Both the position numbers and the translations under genes were made by a program. Shown here one piece after another: positions 8,901 through 15,808 of a stretch of DNA of 54,036 nucleotides; the first letter of the stretch is position 1, and each line of letters opens with the position of its first letter. The stretch comes from Halolactibacillus alkaliphilus (GTDB lineage: Bacteria > Bacillota > Bacilli > Bacillales > Amphibacillaceae): assembly GCF_900115465.1 (NCBI RefSeq), contig NZ_FOWN01000019.1, positions 1-54,036 on the forward strand. Direction: 5' to 3'. The notes under the pieces were generated by a model, which worked only from the letters and a program-made list of their open reading frames with translations, was not told where the DNA came from and searched no databases.

Positions 8901-9873
8901 AGCGGTCACTGTTTCGGGTACGAGCTACACAGTAGAAATGGCCGTACCATTTTCAGCTATTACACCTGAATCAGAAGCCATCATAGGTTTTGACCTTCAA
9001 ATCAACGATGGAAAAGACGGCGCAAGAGCAGGTGTGGCGACTTGGAATGATACGACAGGTCAAGGCTTCCAAGATCCGTCGGTCTTTGGAGAAATCACTC
9101 TTCTTGGTGAGCGCGCGGATGACATACCATCACATCCAGAACCTGAAATTCCTTCTGATGATCAAGATGATTCTGGTGAGACACCGGGAAATCAAGATAA
9201 AGATCAAGACAAGGACCAAGACACAGGTAATAAACCGTCTGATGACATGTCAGATGTAAATAAACCAGAAAACCCAGACAATGATCAAGTGAAAGATGAC
9301 TCTATGAAAGAACACGTTATTGCGTTAGGTAAAACGCCTGTGCACGTTATGGCGAATGCGTTAATTAAAATAAAAGGCACAAAGTCAACAATAAAAATGC
9401 CAAGTGATTTACCGGCAGGCACGACACTAGTAGTGGATACGTATGAAGCTGATAAATATATGACAACTGACGGCCACGAACTAAAAGTGTGTGGTGATGT
9501 GATCACTGTGACACTCAACCTACCAGATGAGTTTCTTGATTACACAGGAACCTTTGAACTGGCCTTAGGAGTAGATGCAGCTGCAGAAAATCCTGCTATC
9601 TATTATTTAGGCGTAAATGGATGGGAGCGCCTTGGTGGTGAGTTTGATGAGGAAAATGGTATTATTCGTTTAACGGTCGATGGGTTTTCAACGTATGGTG
9701 TATTTGAAGACGTTCAAGAAGCTAACGACCAAGTAGGTACTTTAGGTCAAGCGTTACCTCATACGGGGACAATGGTCTATAATTACACGTTATTAGGGCT
9801 ATTGTTATTATTTAGCGGCGGAATCTTTGTATTGATAGACAGAAAAAGAAAGAAACATGTCATCAAGCGATAA
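5932..9873 (+). CDS. Cell-wall-anchored multidomain endo-1,4-beta-xylanase (GH10)
   Basis: A 1313-residue secreted enzyme that hydrolyses internal beta-1,4 bonds of xylan. Order: signal peptide (1-31); three related CBM4/9/22-type modules of about 150 residues (from about 33, 204 and 368); GH10 catalytic domain (about 521-853) with acid/base Glu655 in WDVVNEA and nucleophile Glu779 in ITELD; a CBM9-type module (about 870-1065); an Asp/Gln/Lys-rich repeat linker (DQDKDQDKDQD); a further beta domain (about 1120-1260); and a sortase signal LPHTG (1275-1279) followed by a hydrophobic span and a basic tail. It is therefore expected to be covalently attached to peptidoglycan. The start ATG follows AGGAGGATAACC. 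A cre-like promoter and the downstream sugar transporter place it in xylan use. Confidence 0.93.
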   Translation: MLKTYVSKLFIYVLIVLLLIPSIPPGIVSAQTDDVRLHHDFETSTHGWTNISWQGSATVVQSDEASSEGDYSLKIKDREHRGSGGFVHLTDAPLEVGASYLVSYDMKMAEGEDVTFPTVKIAATGSDDHYYNDPSGVAVTGDGFTTIHTSLFTVPEGLTELALYIEFAGEGEAYDYYIDNVKLYYVSGPPEETPIESPISESVLVRHDFEETTHGWQQLGWGGSLDKELSTEEAFSGDQSLKVTRHASDSKLSLNLTELLTENETYKIRFNIKMASGTDTLRLASKYVYPDTTNEYPWIIGNKEVATEWVTFESGEIDYMPGTSEFIVYIESDLTSDTPFIYYLDDVEILHLTKEDVPNKPEAETMTLIDFESGETEGFVARGGEEVLTVTDEANHTPNGSLSLKVENRRQDWNGPSLDVHRYVDQGELYEVSVWVKMTSGRDELKLSTQVGTGDGASYNNITSSQVTADEWVNLKGTYRYSSLGNGNLSIYVEATSAVSSFYIDDITFTKIETAPIVIEDITPIKDVYQDDFKIGNAVSMSEFEGVRLELLKKHFNLVTAENAMKPSYAYDDEGNFNFDAEHQLVEAAIREGFDIHGHVLVWHEQSRAALYEDADGNPLSREAALNNMYTHIETTMAAFKAYDEHLISWDVVNEAIIDNSQAPFEDWEKSLRQSGWYKAIGPDYLELAFLKARETADALGLDVVLYYNDYNDDQQNKATTIYHMIKDINGRYQENHPGELLIQGMGMQSHYNMNTNPANVRLSMERFIDLGLEIGITELDVTAGDGGVQTDQQKQRQAYIYAELFKLYKEHADHISRITIWGLNDATSWRAAQTPLVFDENLQSKLAYQAIIDPEGFLANYEETQVPVREGTALYTQESPVVDGVEDHIWQDALTLSIDRFQQAWQTATGVAKLLWDDDFLYVLVKVTDDQLDTSSANPWEQDSVELFLDQTNSKVPNYQAAAGIGQYRVNIHNDQSFGSGEVYDGFESAVTVSGTSYTVEMAVPFSAITPESEAIIGFDLQINDGKDGARAGVATWNDTTGQGFQDPSVFGEITLLGERADDIPSHPEPEIPSDDQDDSGETPGNQDKDQDKDQDTGNKPSDDMSDVNKPENPDNDQVKDDSMKEHVIALGKTPVHVMANALIKIKGTKSTIKMPSDLPAGTTLVVDTYEADKYMTTDGHELKVCGDVITVTLNLPDEFLDYTGTFELALGVDAAAENPAIYYLGVNGWERLGGEFDEENGIIRLTVDGFSTYGVFEDVQEANDQVGTLGQALPHTGTMVYNYTLLGLLLLFSGGIFVLIDRKRKKHVIKR

Positions 9874-9883
9874 AAAAAACATT

Positions 9884-9914
9884 AAAACAAGCGGTCCGGT
9901 TGACTGCTTGTTTT
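9884..9914 (+). terminator. Terminator of the xylanase gene
   Basis: AAAACAAGC (9884-9892) pairs with GCTTGTTTT (9906-9914), ending in Ts, just after the xylanase stop. It abuts a 24-bp palindrome. Confidence 0.75.
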
Positions 9915-9938
9915 CGTCTTATACACGTGTATAAGACG
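9915..9938 (+). promoter_or_regulatory. 24-bp perfect palindrome, candidate operator
   Basis: CGTCTTATACAC and its exact reverse complement GTGTATAAGACG meet without a spacer at 9926/9927. The palindrome follows the xylanase terminator and lies 89 bases before the small lipoprotein gene. Perfect symmetry of this length with no loop suits a dimeric DNA-binding protein better than an RNA hairpin. The protein is unknown. Confidence 0.6.
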
Positions 9939-10026
9939 GATGTGATAGAGACTTAATTGATGCCAACATGTAACAAACGATATATTAAAAACAAAAACTA
10001 AAACAATATCAAAAAAGGAGAGTAAA

Positions 10027-10416
10027 ATGAAAAAGGCTTACGTAAATGGTCTTCTTTTCATGCTTTTTTTCGCGGCAGGGTGCCAAGAAAAAATAACATT
10101 TAGCCCGATTGAAGATGATTGGCAGGCACAGGCGGTTATGGAGGAAAAGACAGTCGATGATGAAACCAAACGAGAGCTAACGATTCACTTGACACCAAGT
10201 GGGCATATTGAAACAACCACATTATCTTATGTCTTAACCGTTGACGGTATAGCTCGCATGGAAAAAGTGATAGAATATGACGAGCGTGTTGAGATGACAG
10301 CTTTAACAATTACAGATTGGTTAAGCGCAACATCAACTGTATCCGATATCGACCATTTCGAACTATATATTGAATGGGACGATCACGATAAACACATGAC
10401 TTTTTTAAAAGAGTGA
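10027..10416 (+). CDS. Small lipoprotein of unknown function
   Basis: A 129-residue protein with a lipoprotein signal: basic start, hydrophobic core, lipobox AAGC with the lipidated Cys near residue 19. The mature part is acidic and seems rich in beta strands. I recognise no family. It lies between the xylanase and the sugar-binding protein but has terminators on both sides (9884-9914 and 10457-10489), so it is probably a separate unit expressed from the region that holds the 24-bp palindrome. A link to xylan use is suggested by position only. AAAGGAGAG precedes the ATG. Confidence 0.7.
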   Translation: MKKAYVNGLLFMLFFAAGCQEKITFSPIEDDWQAQAVMEEKTVDDETKRELTIHLTPSGHIETTTLSYVLTVDGIARMEKVIEYDERVEMTALTITDWLSATSTVSDIDHFELYIEWDDHDKHMTFLKE

Positions 10417-10456
10417 AAACGAAACCTAATAGATAGAATGAGAGCGTTTATGCGTT

Positions 10457-10489
10457 AAGACACAGCTGCAAGATGGCTGTGTCTTTTTT
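10457..10489 (+). terminator. Rho-independent terminator of the small lipoprotein gene
   Basis: AAGACACAGC (10457-10466) pairs with GCTGTGTCTT (10476-10485), followed by Ts. Strong intrinsic terminator. Confidence 0.85.
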
Positions 10490-10545
10490 GATGCATCAGA
10501 TTTCTAGAGGTAAAAACATTCCCTTTCATGTTAAAAAATTACCCG

Positions 10546-10583
10546 TGAATGCGCTTACAATAAAAAACTTCTTCTACTATACT
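10546..10583 (+). promoter_or_regulatory. Promoter of the sugar ABC transporter with overlapping cre-like site
   Basis: TGAATGCGCTTACA (10546-10559) differs from the cre consensus at about one position. It overlaps a -35-like CTTACA (10554-10559), which is 18 bases before TATACT (10578-10583). CcpA binding would occlude the promoter. A GAGAGGGG ribosome binding site follows. Confidence 0.55.
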
Positions 10584-10627
10584 TCTAAGTGTAAGGTAAA
10601 ACAAATTGATTTGAGAGGGGTTAGATT

Positions 10628-11794
10628 ATGTTTAAACGTTCTAAATTCTTATGGGTATTACTTGCAGGAGCTTTATTGGTTTCGTTGTTGGTGGGGTGTT
10701 CAGACACACAAACAGACAGCAGTGGATCAGATGATGATTCATCAGGTGAAGTGTCAGATAACGGATCAAATAGTGATACGATCGATGTTGGGATTATTCT
10801 TCCTACACGTGATGAACCACGATGGGTACAAGATGAGCAACGTTTCCGAGATGCGATAGCAGATTCTAACTATACGACGGAAATTCTTTTCTCTCAAGGG
10901 TCTTCAGCTAATGAACTTCAAAACGTTGAGACACTGATTAGTCGTGGTATTGATGTTTTAATCATGAGCCCACATGATGGCGATGCAGCAGGTGCAGCAG
11001 CAAAAGCGGCAAGTTTAGAGGGCATCAAAGTTATTTCTTATGACCGTTTAATTACTAACACAGATGCTGTTGATTATTATGTTACATTTGATAGTTTCGC
11101 AGTTGGTGAAGCGCAAGGTCAATATTTAATTGATCAAACCGATGGTGAGGGTGTGCCACTGTATCTTTATGCGGGTGCGTCATCTGATAATAACGCCTTT
11201 TTATTCTTTGATGGTGCTTGGTCAGTCCTACAACCCAAAATCGCAGATGGTACATTTGTGATTGCCAATTCTTCAGCAGCTGAAGGCTTAAAGGATAAAA
11301 ATGAATTATCACGTGATGAGTTAGGTCAAATATTAAACCAAGTAACGACCAACTGGGATCCAAACGAAGCGATCAACAAAGCACAAACACACTTAACTAG
11401 CGCAGGTGAAGAACTTAAAGGCGATGTTCGTGTATTAGCGCCAAATGATGGCACAGCACGTTCAATTGCGGATACATTTAGTGCTGATAGTGACATCACT
11501 AATTATGTCATCACTGGACAAGATGCAGAAAAAGCTTCTATTCAATACATTATTGATGGTAAACAATCAATGACTGTCTTTAAAGATGTCCGTCGTTTAG
11601 TTGAAGATGCTATGGGCTTAGCTATTACGATTTTAGATGGTAATACACCGGAAACAACAGGTGCTTATGACAACGGATCAATTGATGTTGCAGCGCTTCA
11701 ATCAGAAGTTATTACAGTGGACCAATTAAATGTACAAGCAGAATTGATAGATTCTGGTTATTATGAAGCAAGTGAATTTACTGGGTTAGAGTAA
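10628..11794 (+). CDS. chvE: Multiple-monosaccharide ABC transporter, substrate-binding lipoprotein (ChvE-like)
   Basis: A 388-residue lipoprotein with lipobox LVGC (Cys near residue 24) and an Asp/Ser-rich linker (about 25-52). A type I periplasmic-binding-protein fold of the RbsB/XylF/ChvE group follows, starting at IDVGIILPT. Typical sugar-binding elements are seen: SRGIDVLIMSPHD, ISYDRLI, and VITGQDAE near the hinge. ChvE-group proteins bind xylose, arabinose, glucose and other pentoses or hexoses. The gene heads a transporter operon with mmsA and mmsB-type genes. A hairpin at 11844-11884 after it probably limits downstream expression relative to this protein. The cre-like promoter and the neighbouring xylanase point to xylose or xylo-sugar uptake, which is inference. 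Confidence 0.85.
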   Translation: MFKRSKFLWVLLAGALLVSLLVGCSDTQTDSSGSDDDSSGEVSDNGSNSDTIDVGIILPTRDEPRWVQDEQRFRDAIADSNYTTEILFSQGSSANELQNVETLISRGIDVLIMSPHDGDAAGAAAKAASLEGIKVISYDRLITNTDAVDYYVTFDSFAVGEAQGQYLIDQTDGEGVPLYLYAGASSDNNAFLFFDGAWSVLQPKIADGTFVIANSSAAEGLKDKNELSRDELGQILNQVTTNWDPNEAINKAQTHLTSAGEELKGDVRVLAPNDGTARSIADTFSADSDITNYVITGQDAEKASIQYIIDGKQSMTVFKDVRRLVEDAMGLAITILDGNTPETTGAYDNGSIDVAALQSEVITVDQLNVQAELIDSGYYEASEFTGLE

Positions 11795-11843
11795 ACACCC
11801 TTGAACATGTGTGGAACTTTATTTTAGTCAATATACTGAAAGC

Positions 11844-11884
11844 AAACGGGATAGAATAGTGCCAGTCACTATTCTATCCGTTTT
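11844..11884 (+). terminator. Strong intercistronic hairpin between binding-protein and ATPase genes
   Basis: AAACGG, a bulged G and GATAGAATAGTG pair with CACTATTCTATCCGTTT around a short CCAGT loop, followed by TTTT. It looks like a partial terminator or mRNA-stabilising hairpin that raises binding-protein output relative to the ATPase and permease. Confidence 0.75.
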
Positions 11885-11905
11885 AAAACGAAGGTGGTGC
11901 AAAGA

Positions 11906-13426
11906 ATGGCAAAAGTCATTTTAGAAATGGCCCAAATCACAAAAACGTTTCCTGGTGTAAAGGCACTTGATAACGTCAACTTTCAAGTAGAAGCAGGAGA
12001 AATTCATTTTCTCGTCGGGGAAAATGGTGCGGGAAAATCAACGTTAATGAAAGTTTTAAGTGGGGTTTACCCTTATGGAAACTATGAAGGTGACATTATT
12101 TATGAGGGGAAAGTGCAACAGTTTAATAAAATACAAGACAGTGTCGATGTGGGCATTGCGATTATTTATCAGGAACTTGCCTTATTCCCGGATTTATCGG
12201 TCTATGAGAACATCTACATGGGTAATGAAGTTAAATATAAAGGGGTAATTAATTGGAATCAAACCATCGTAAAAGCAAAAGAAATGTTAGATAAGGTTAA
12301 TTTAAAGGTTAATCCAGAAACCCTGATTAAAGATTTAGGCGTAGGCAAACAACAGTTAGTTGAAATTGCTAAGGCGCTGAGTAAAAGAGTGAAATTATTA
12401 ATTTTAGATGAGCCGACGGCGGCTTTAAATGAAGATGATTCAGAAAATCTTCTAGAACTCATTAAGGCGTTAAAAAAGCAAGGTATAACGTGTATTATGA
12501 TCTCACACAAATTAAAAGAAGTCGTTGCGATTGCGGATAAGGCGACGATTTTACGTGATGGACAAACCATTTGTACACTGGAAAAGAAAAAAGGCGAAAT
12601 TGATGAGCGGACGATTATTCGTCATATGGTCGGCCGGGAAATGAATCAGATTTATCCAGAGCGAGAAAACAAAAACATTGGTGACACTATTTTAGAGTTA
12701 GTGAATTGGTCAGCTTATGACACGCAGCTCGGACGAGCTGTTGTAAAAGATGCGAACATGCATTTAAGACGGGGTGAAATTATTGGCATTGCGGGACTTA
12801 TGGGAGCGGGTCGAACGGAACTTGCTTTAAGTATGTTTGGTAATCCGAAAAACTATAAATTGATGGGGAACTTGGCTCTAAACTCTAAGCCACAGACGTT
12901 TAAACATACAAGTGACGCTATAAAAGCAGGCATGGCCTATGTGACAGAAGACCGTAAAGGAAATGGTTTATTTTTACTCAATACGATTACGAAAAACGTC
13001 TCGGCTTCTAAGTTATCTGGAATCGCAAATAACGGCATTATCAATACTAATGAAGAAATAAAAGTTGCCGAACATTATAAAAAATCTCTCCATATTAAAG
13101 CCTCCTCTATTGAACAACTTGTCGGAAAGCTTAGTGGAGGCAACCAACAAAAAGTCTCACTTGGCAAATGGCTCTTTGCGGGACCTAATATTTTAATATT
13201 GGATGAGCCGACCCGTGGGATTGATGTAGGTGCTAAATTTGAAATTTACTCTGTCATGAATACGTTGATTGAAAATGGAATGAGTATCATTATGATTTCA
13301 TCAGAACTTGGAGAAATTCTAGGGATGAGCGATCGGATTTATGTCATGGCTGAGGGAAGAATAACAGGAGAACTCAATCGAAGTGAGGCCGATCAAGAAA
13401 ATGTGATGGCACTTGCCACGAAGTAG
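11906..13426 (+). CDS. mmsA: Multiple-monosaccharide ABC transporter, ATP-binding protein (MmsA/GguA)
   Basis: A 506-residue sugar ABC ATPase with two tandem nucleotide-binding domains, the layout of RbsA/XylG/GguA. Domain 1 has Walker A GENGAGKST, a degenerate signature near LGVGKQQLVEIAKA and Walker B LLILDEPTAAL. Domain 2 has GLMGAGRTELAL in place of a classical Walker A, signature LSGGNQQKV and LILDEPTRGIDVG. The wording GDIIYEGK and IIYQELALFP is typical of the GguA subgroup. The start chosen is ATG 11906, after AAGGTGG; an in-frame GTG at 11894 overlaps that ribosome binding site. It powers sugar import with the permease that starts 11 bases after its stop. Confidence 0.9.
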   Translation: MAKVILEMAQITKTFPGVKALDNVNFQVEAGEIHFLVGENGAGKSTLMKVLSGVYPYGNYEGDIIYEGKVQQFNKIQDSVDVGIAIIYQELALFPDLSVYENIYMGNEVKYKGVINWNQTIVKAKEMLDKVNLKVNPETLIKDLGVGKQQLVEIAKALSKRVKLLILDEPTAALNEDDSENLLELIKALKKQGITCIMISHKLKEVVAIADKATILRDGQTICTLEKKKGEIDERTIIRHMVGREMNQIYPERENKNIGDTILELVNWSAYDTQLGRAVVKDANMHLRRGEIIGIAGLMGAGRTELALSMFGNPKNYKLMGNLALNSKPQTFKHTSDAIKAGMAYVTEDRKGNGLFLLNTITKNVSASKLSGIANNGIINTNEEIKVAEHYKKSLHIKASSIEQLVGKLSGGNQQKVSLGKWLFAGPNILILDEPTRGIDVGAKFEIYSVMNTLIENGMSIIMISSELGEILGMSDRIYVMAEGRITGELNRSEADQENVMALATK

Positions 13427-13437
13427 GAGGAGACGCA

Positions 13438-14613
13438 ATGAATTTATTAAAAGAAACATCGCAAATAGTTAAAGATAACATTCGTGATTATGGGATGTAC
13501 ATTGCATTAGTAGTGATTATGGTCACATTCAATGTGATGACAAATGGGACATTTATGTCCTCGCGTAATATTAGTAACTTACTAGATGCCTCTGGTTATA
13601 TCGCCGTATTAGCCGTTGGTATGACACTTGTCATTGTTATTCGGCATATTGATTTATCCGTCGGTTACGTTGCGGGCTTTTTAGGCGCCATTGCAGCTAT
13701 TCTCCTCATGCAACAAGGGCTATCTGTTTGGTTGGTTATTCCAATTATTTTAGTATTAGGTATTATTATTGGTTTATTGAACGGTTTCCTGATTGCGCAA
13801 CTCGGCATTCCAGCTTTTGTGGCGTCACTAGCGGGTATGCTTATTTTCCGGGGCGCTTTGTTACAAGTGACCGAGGGTACGGGAACAATCATCGTACAAG
13901 ATGACTTATTTAATGCGATTGGTAATGGCTATTTACCAGCGATTAAATACTTTTATAACCGCCATGTTCTTACCCTTATTATTGGTGCGATCGGTGTGGT
14001 GTTATATGTCGTGTCTGAAATGAAAAATCGTCATGACAAAACAAAGTACAACTTTGACGTCATGTCACTGCCGATTTTCTTAATTAAGCTTGTGTTTGTT
14101 TCTGCTATCATCGCGTATATTACATGGATATTAGCGGGTTATAATGGCATTAGCTGGACGCTTGTTATTGTACTTATTGTCACGATGGTCTATCACTTTA
14201 TCTCAAATAAGACAGTACTTGGCCGCCAAATCTATGCTGTTGGTAGTAATCCTGAAGCAGCCCATTTAAGTGGGATAAATGTGAAAAAAGTAACCTATAT
14301 GGTTATGGGGTCTATGTCCATGCTGGCGGCACTTTCCGGTATTCTTTATACGTCACGCCTTCAATCAGCTACAACTACGGCGGGAATGTTGTTTGAACTA
14401 GATGCTATTGCCGCTGCTTATGTTGGTGGTGTATCATCGGCTGGTGGTGTAGGTAAAGTAACCGGTGCTATTATTGGTGCCATTGTTATGGCTTCACTTA
14501 CAAATGGCATGAACTTACTAGGTGTTGGTATTTCTTACCAATACATGATCCGTGGTGGTGTGCTTGCAGGTGCGGTTATATTTGATGTCCTGACACGTAA
14601 GCGAGGTAAATAA
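13438..14613 (+). CDS. mmsB: Multiple-monosaccharide ABC transporter, permease (MmsB/GguB)
   Basis: A 391-residue integral membrane protein of the RbsC/XylH/GguB permease family. Roughly ten hydrophobic segments are visible. Conserved elements include GYIAVLAVGMTLVI, HIDLSVGYVAGF, QLGIPAFVASLAGMLIFRG, and the C-terminal DAIAAAYVGGVSSAGGVGKV. A cytoplasmic loop near residues 190-210 (EMKNRHDKTKYN) is longer than in RbsC and matches the GguB subgroup. It forms the sugar channel with the ATPase upstream. GGAGGAG precedes the ATG, 11 bases after mmsA. A terminator-like hairpin follows. Confidence 0.9.
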   Translation: MNLLKETSQIVKDNIRDYGMYIALVVIMVTFNVMTNGTFMSSRNISNLLDASGYIAVLAVGMTLVIVIRHIDLSVGYVAGFLGAIAAILLMQQGLSVWLVIPIILVLGIIIGLLNGFLIAQLGIPAFVASLAGMLIFRGALLQVTEGTGTIIVQDDLFNAIGNGYLPAIKYFYNRHVLTLIIGAIGVVLYVVSEMKNRHDKTKYNFDVMSLPIFLIKLVFVSAIIAYITWILAGYNGISWTLVIVLIVTMVYHFISNKTVLGRQIYAVGSNPEAAHLSGINVKKVTYMVMGSMSMLAALSGILYTSRLQSATTTAGMLFELDAIAAAYVGGVSSAGGVGKVTGAIIGAIVMASLTNGMNLLGVGISYQYMIRGGVLAGAVIFDVLTRKRGK

Positions 14614-14643
14614 AGCGAACGACTTAAATATAAAGATGGCACG

Positions 14644-14673
14644 AGACCCTGATATGTATTTTACTCAGGGTCT
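14644..14673 (+). terminator. Terminator-like hairpin after mmsB
   Basis: AGACCCTGA (14644-14652) pairs perfectly with TCAGGGTCT (14665-14673). The T tract is weak. It separates the transporter operon from the sensor operon. Confidence 0.6.
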
Positions 14674-14827
14674 GTTGTCAATTTAATCTGTATTTTAAAG
14701 AAATAAGGCCTCACTTTTCTTGTCACCTTATACGTTTCACTTCGCTTTAGTCGTGTCAAATGTGTTAAAATACAAGGGGAAATTGTAACGTCGTGAGTCA
14801 TTATGTCATCAAGAGGAGTTTTATGAT

Positions 14828-15808
14828 ATGCGCAAAATTGTAACCGCTTTATTTATTGGTGCGATTTCTATTACAGCTTTATTAACGTTACGGGCATTTG
14901 TTGATGTTATGTTTTATGATATTGATTTACCTCGTAATGAGGACACATATAAAACAAAGCAGCGACTCGTATTGATTACTGACCAAATGGGGACGCCTTT
15001 TTTTGATGCCGTCATTAAAGGCGCAATGACAGAGGCAAATGAGCGAGACGTCACTTTAGAAGTTTTAGGCTATCAAAATCAAAATGAAGAGGCATTATTT
15101 AATGATTTAGAACGGTCGATTTATGCAAAGGTTGATGGCATTATCGTTCAAGGTAAAGATACAGAAGTATTTAAAGAGTTGACAAAAGTAAAAGCTGCTT
15201 TTTATAGTATTCCTGTCGTGACCATTGCAGAAGATGTTCCAATTGAAGAGAGTTTGCGCAGAACGTATGTCGGATCAAATCATTATAAAATGGGACAAAC
15301 ACTGGCTCATGTGGTGACTGAAGATTATAAACGCAGTGAAACGATTGTGGTGTACTATGATGAGACCATGCCTTATTATCAACAGGAGCGTTTACGTGGG
15401 GTTGAAGAAGTCTTTGCGGCAACAGCTTTAGAGATTATAAAAGTTCCTCTTCCACCATCAATTGATGAAGCGGTTTTACATACACAGACGGCCTTAAACA
15501 AATACCCGTCTTTTGATGCTGTAGTAATGCTTGATGCGACACTATCACCGGTCGTGATGAATGAAATTAAACGGCGCCGACAAATTGAGCCGTTAGGTAT
15601 TTATACGTTTGATGAACAACGTGATTTAAATGAACTGCTTGCTAACGGTGAGATTGATGCACTGATTAAACAATCACCTGAAAAAATGGGCGCCTTAAGT
15701 GTCGAAGTCTTAAGTGAATGGATTAATAATGAACGCGATTATTTAGAGTTTGCCGGTTATTTAACACCTTTTTCAGTGGAAAGGGGTGAGTCGCATGCAC
15801 AAAATTAA
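14828..15808 (+). CDS. Membrane-anchored sugar-binding sensor protein (XylFII-like)
   Basis: A 326-residue protein with one N-terminal membrane segment (about 5-26) and no lipobox, followed by a type I periplasmic-binding fold (from RLVLITDQMGTPFFDAV). Its gene overlaps that of the LytS/YesM-type kinase. In Clostridium a protein of this layout, XylFII, binds D-xylose and works with LytS and YesN to activate the xylose transporter. The same gene order here supports a sensor role rather than bulk transport. Lack of a lipobox and a persistent anchor fit that role. Xylose as ligand is inference. Start: ATG 14828 with AAGAGGAG upstream. Confidence 0.75.
   Translation: MRKIVTALFIGAISITALLTLRAFVDVMFYDIDLPRNEDTYKTKQRLVLITDQMGTPFFDAVIKGAMTEANERDVTLEVLGYQNQNEEALFNDLERSIYAKVDGIIVQGKDTEVFKELTKVKAAFYSIPVVTIAEDVPIEESLRRTYVGSNHYKMGQTLAHVVTEDYKRSETIVVYYDETMPYYQQERLRGVEEVFAATALEIIKVPLPPSIDEAVLHTQTALNKYPSFDAVVMLDATLSPVVMNEIKRRRQIEPLGIYTFDEQRDLNELLANGEIDALIKQSPEKMGALSVEVLSEWINNERDYLEFAGYLTPFSVERGESHAQN

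Noticed and set aside
9190-9235. Asp/Gln/Lys repeat in the xylanase as a tandem DNA repeat
   Set aside because: It is a normal low-complexity linker before the wall anchor.
10473-10859. 128-codon frame before and within the sugar-binding-protein gene
   Set aside because: It starts inside the terminator at 10457-10489 and overlaps the confidently assigned lipoprotein in another frame.
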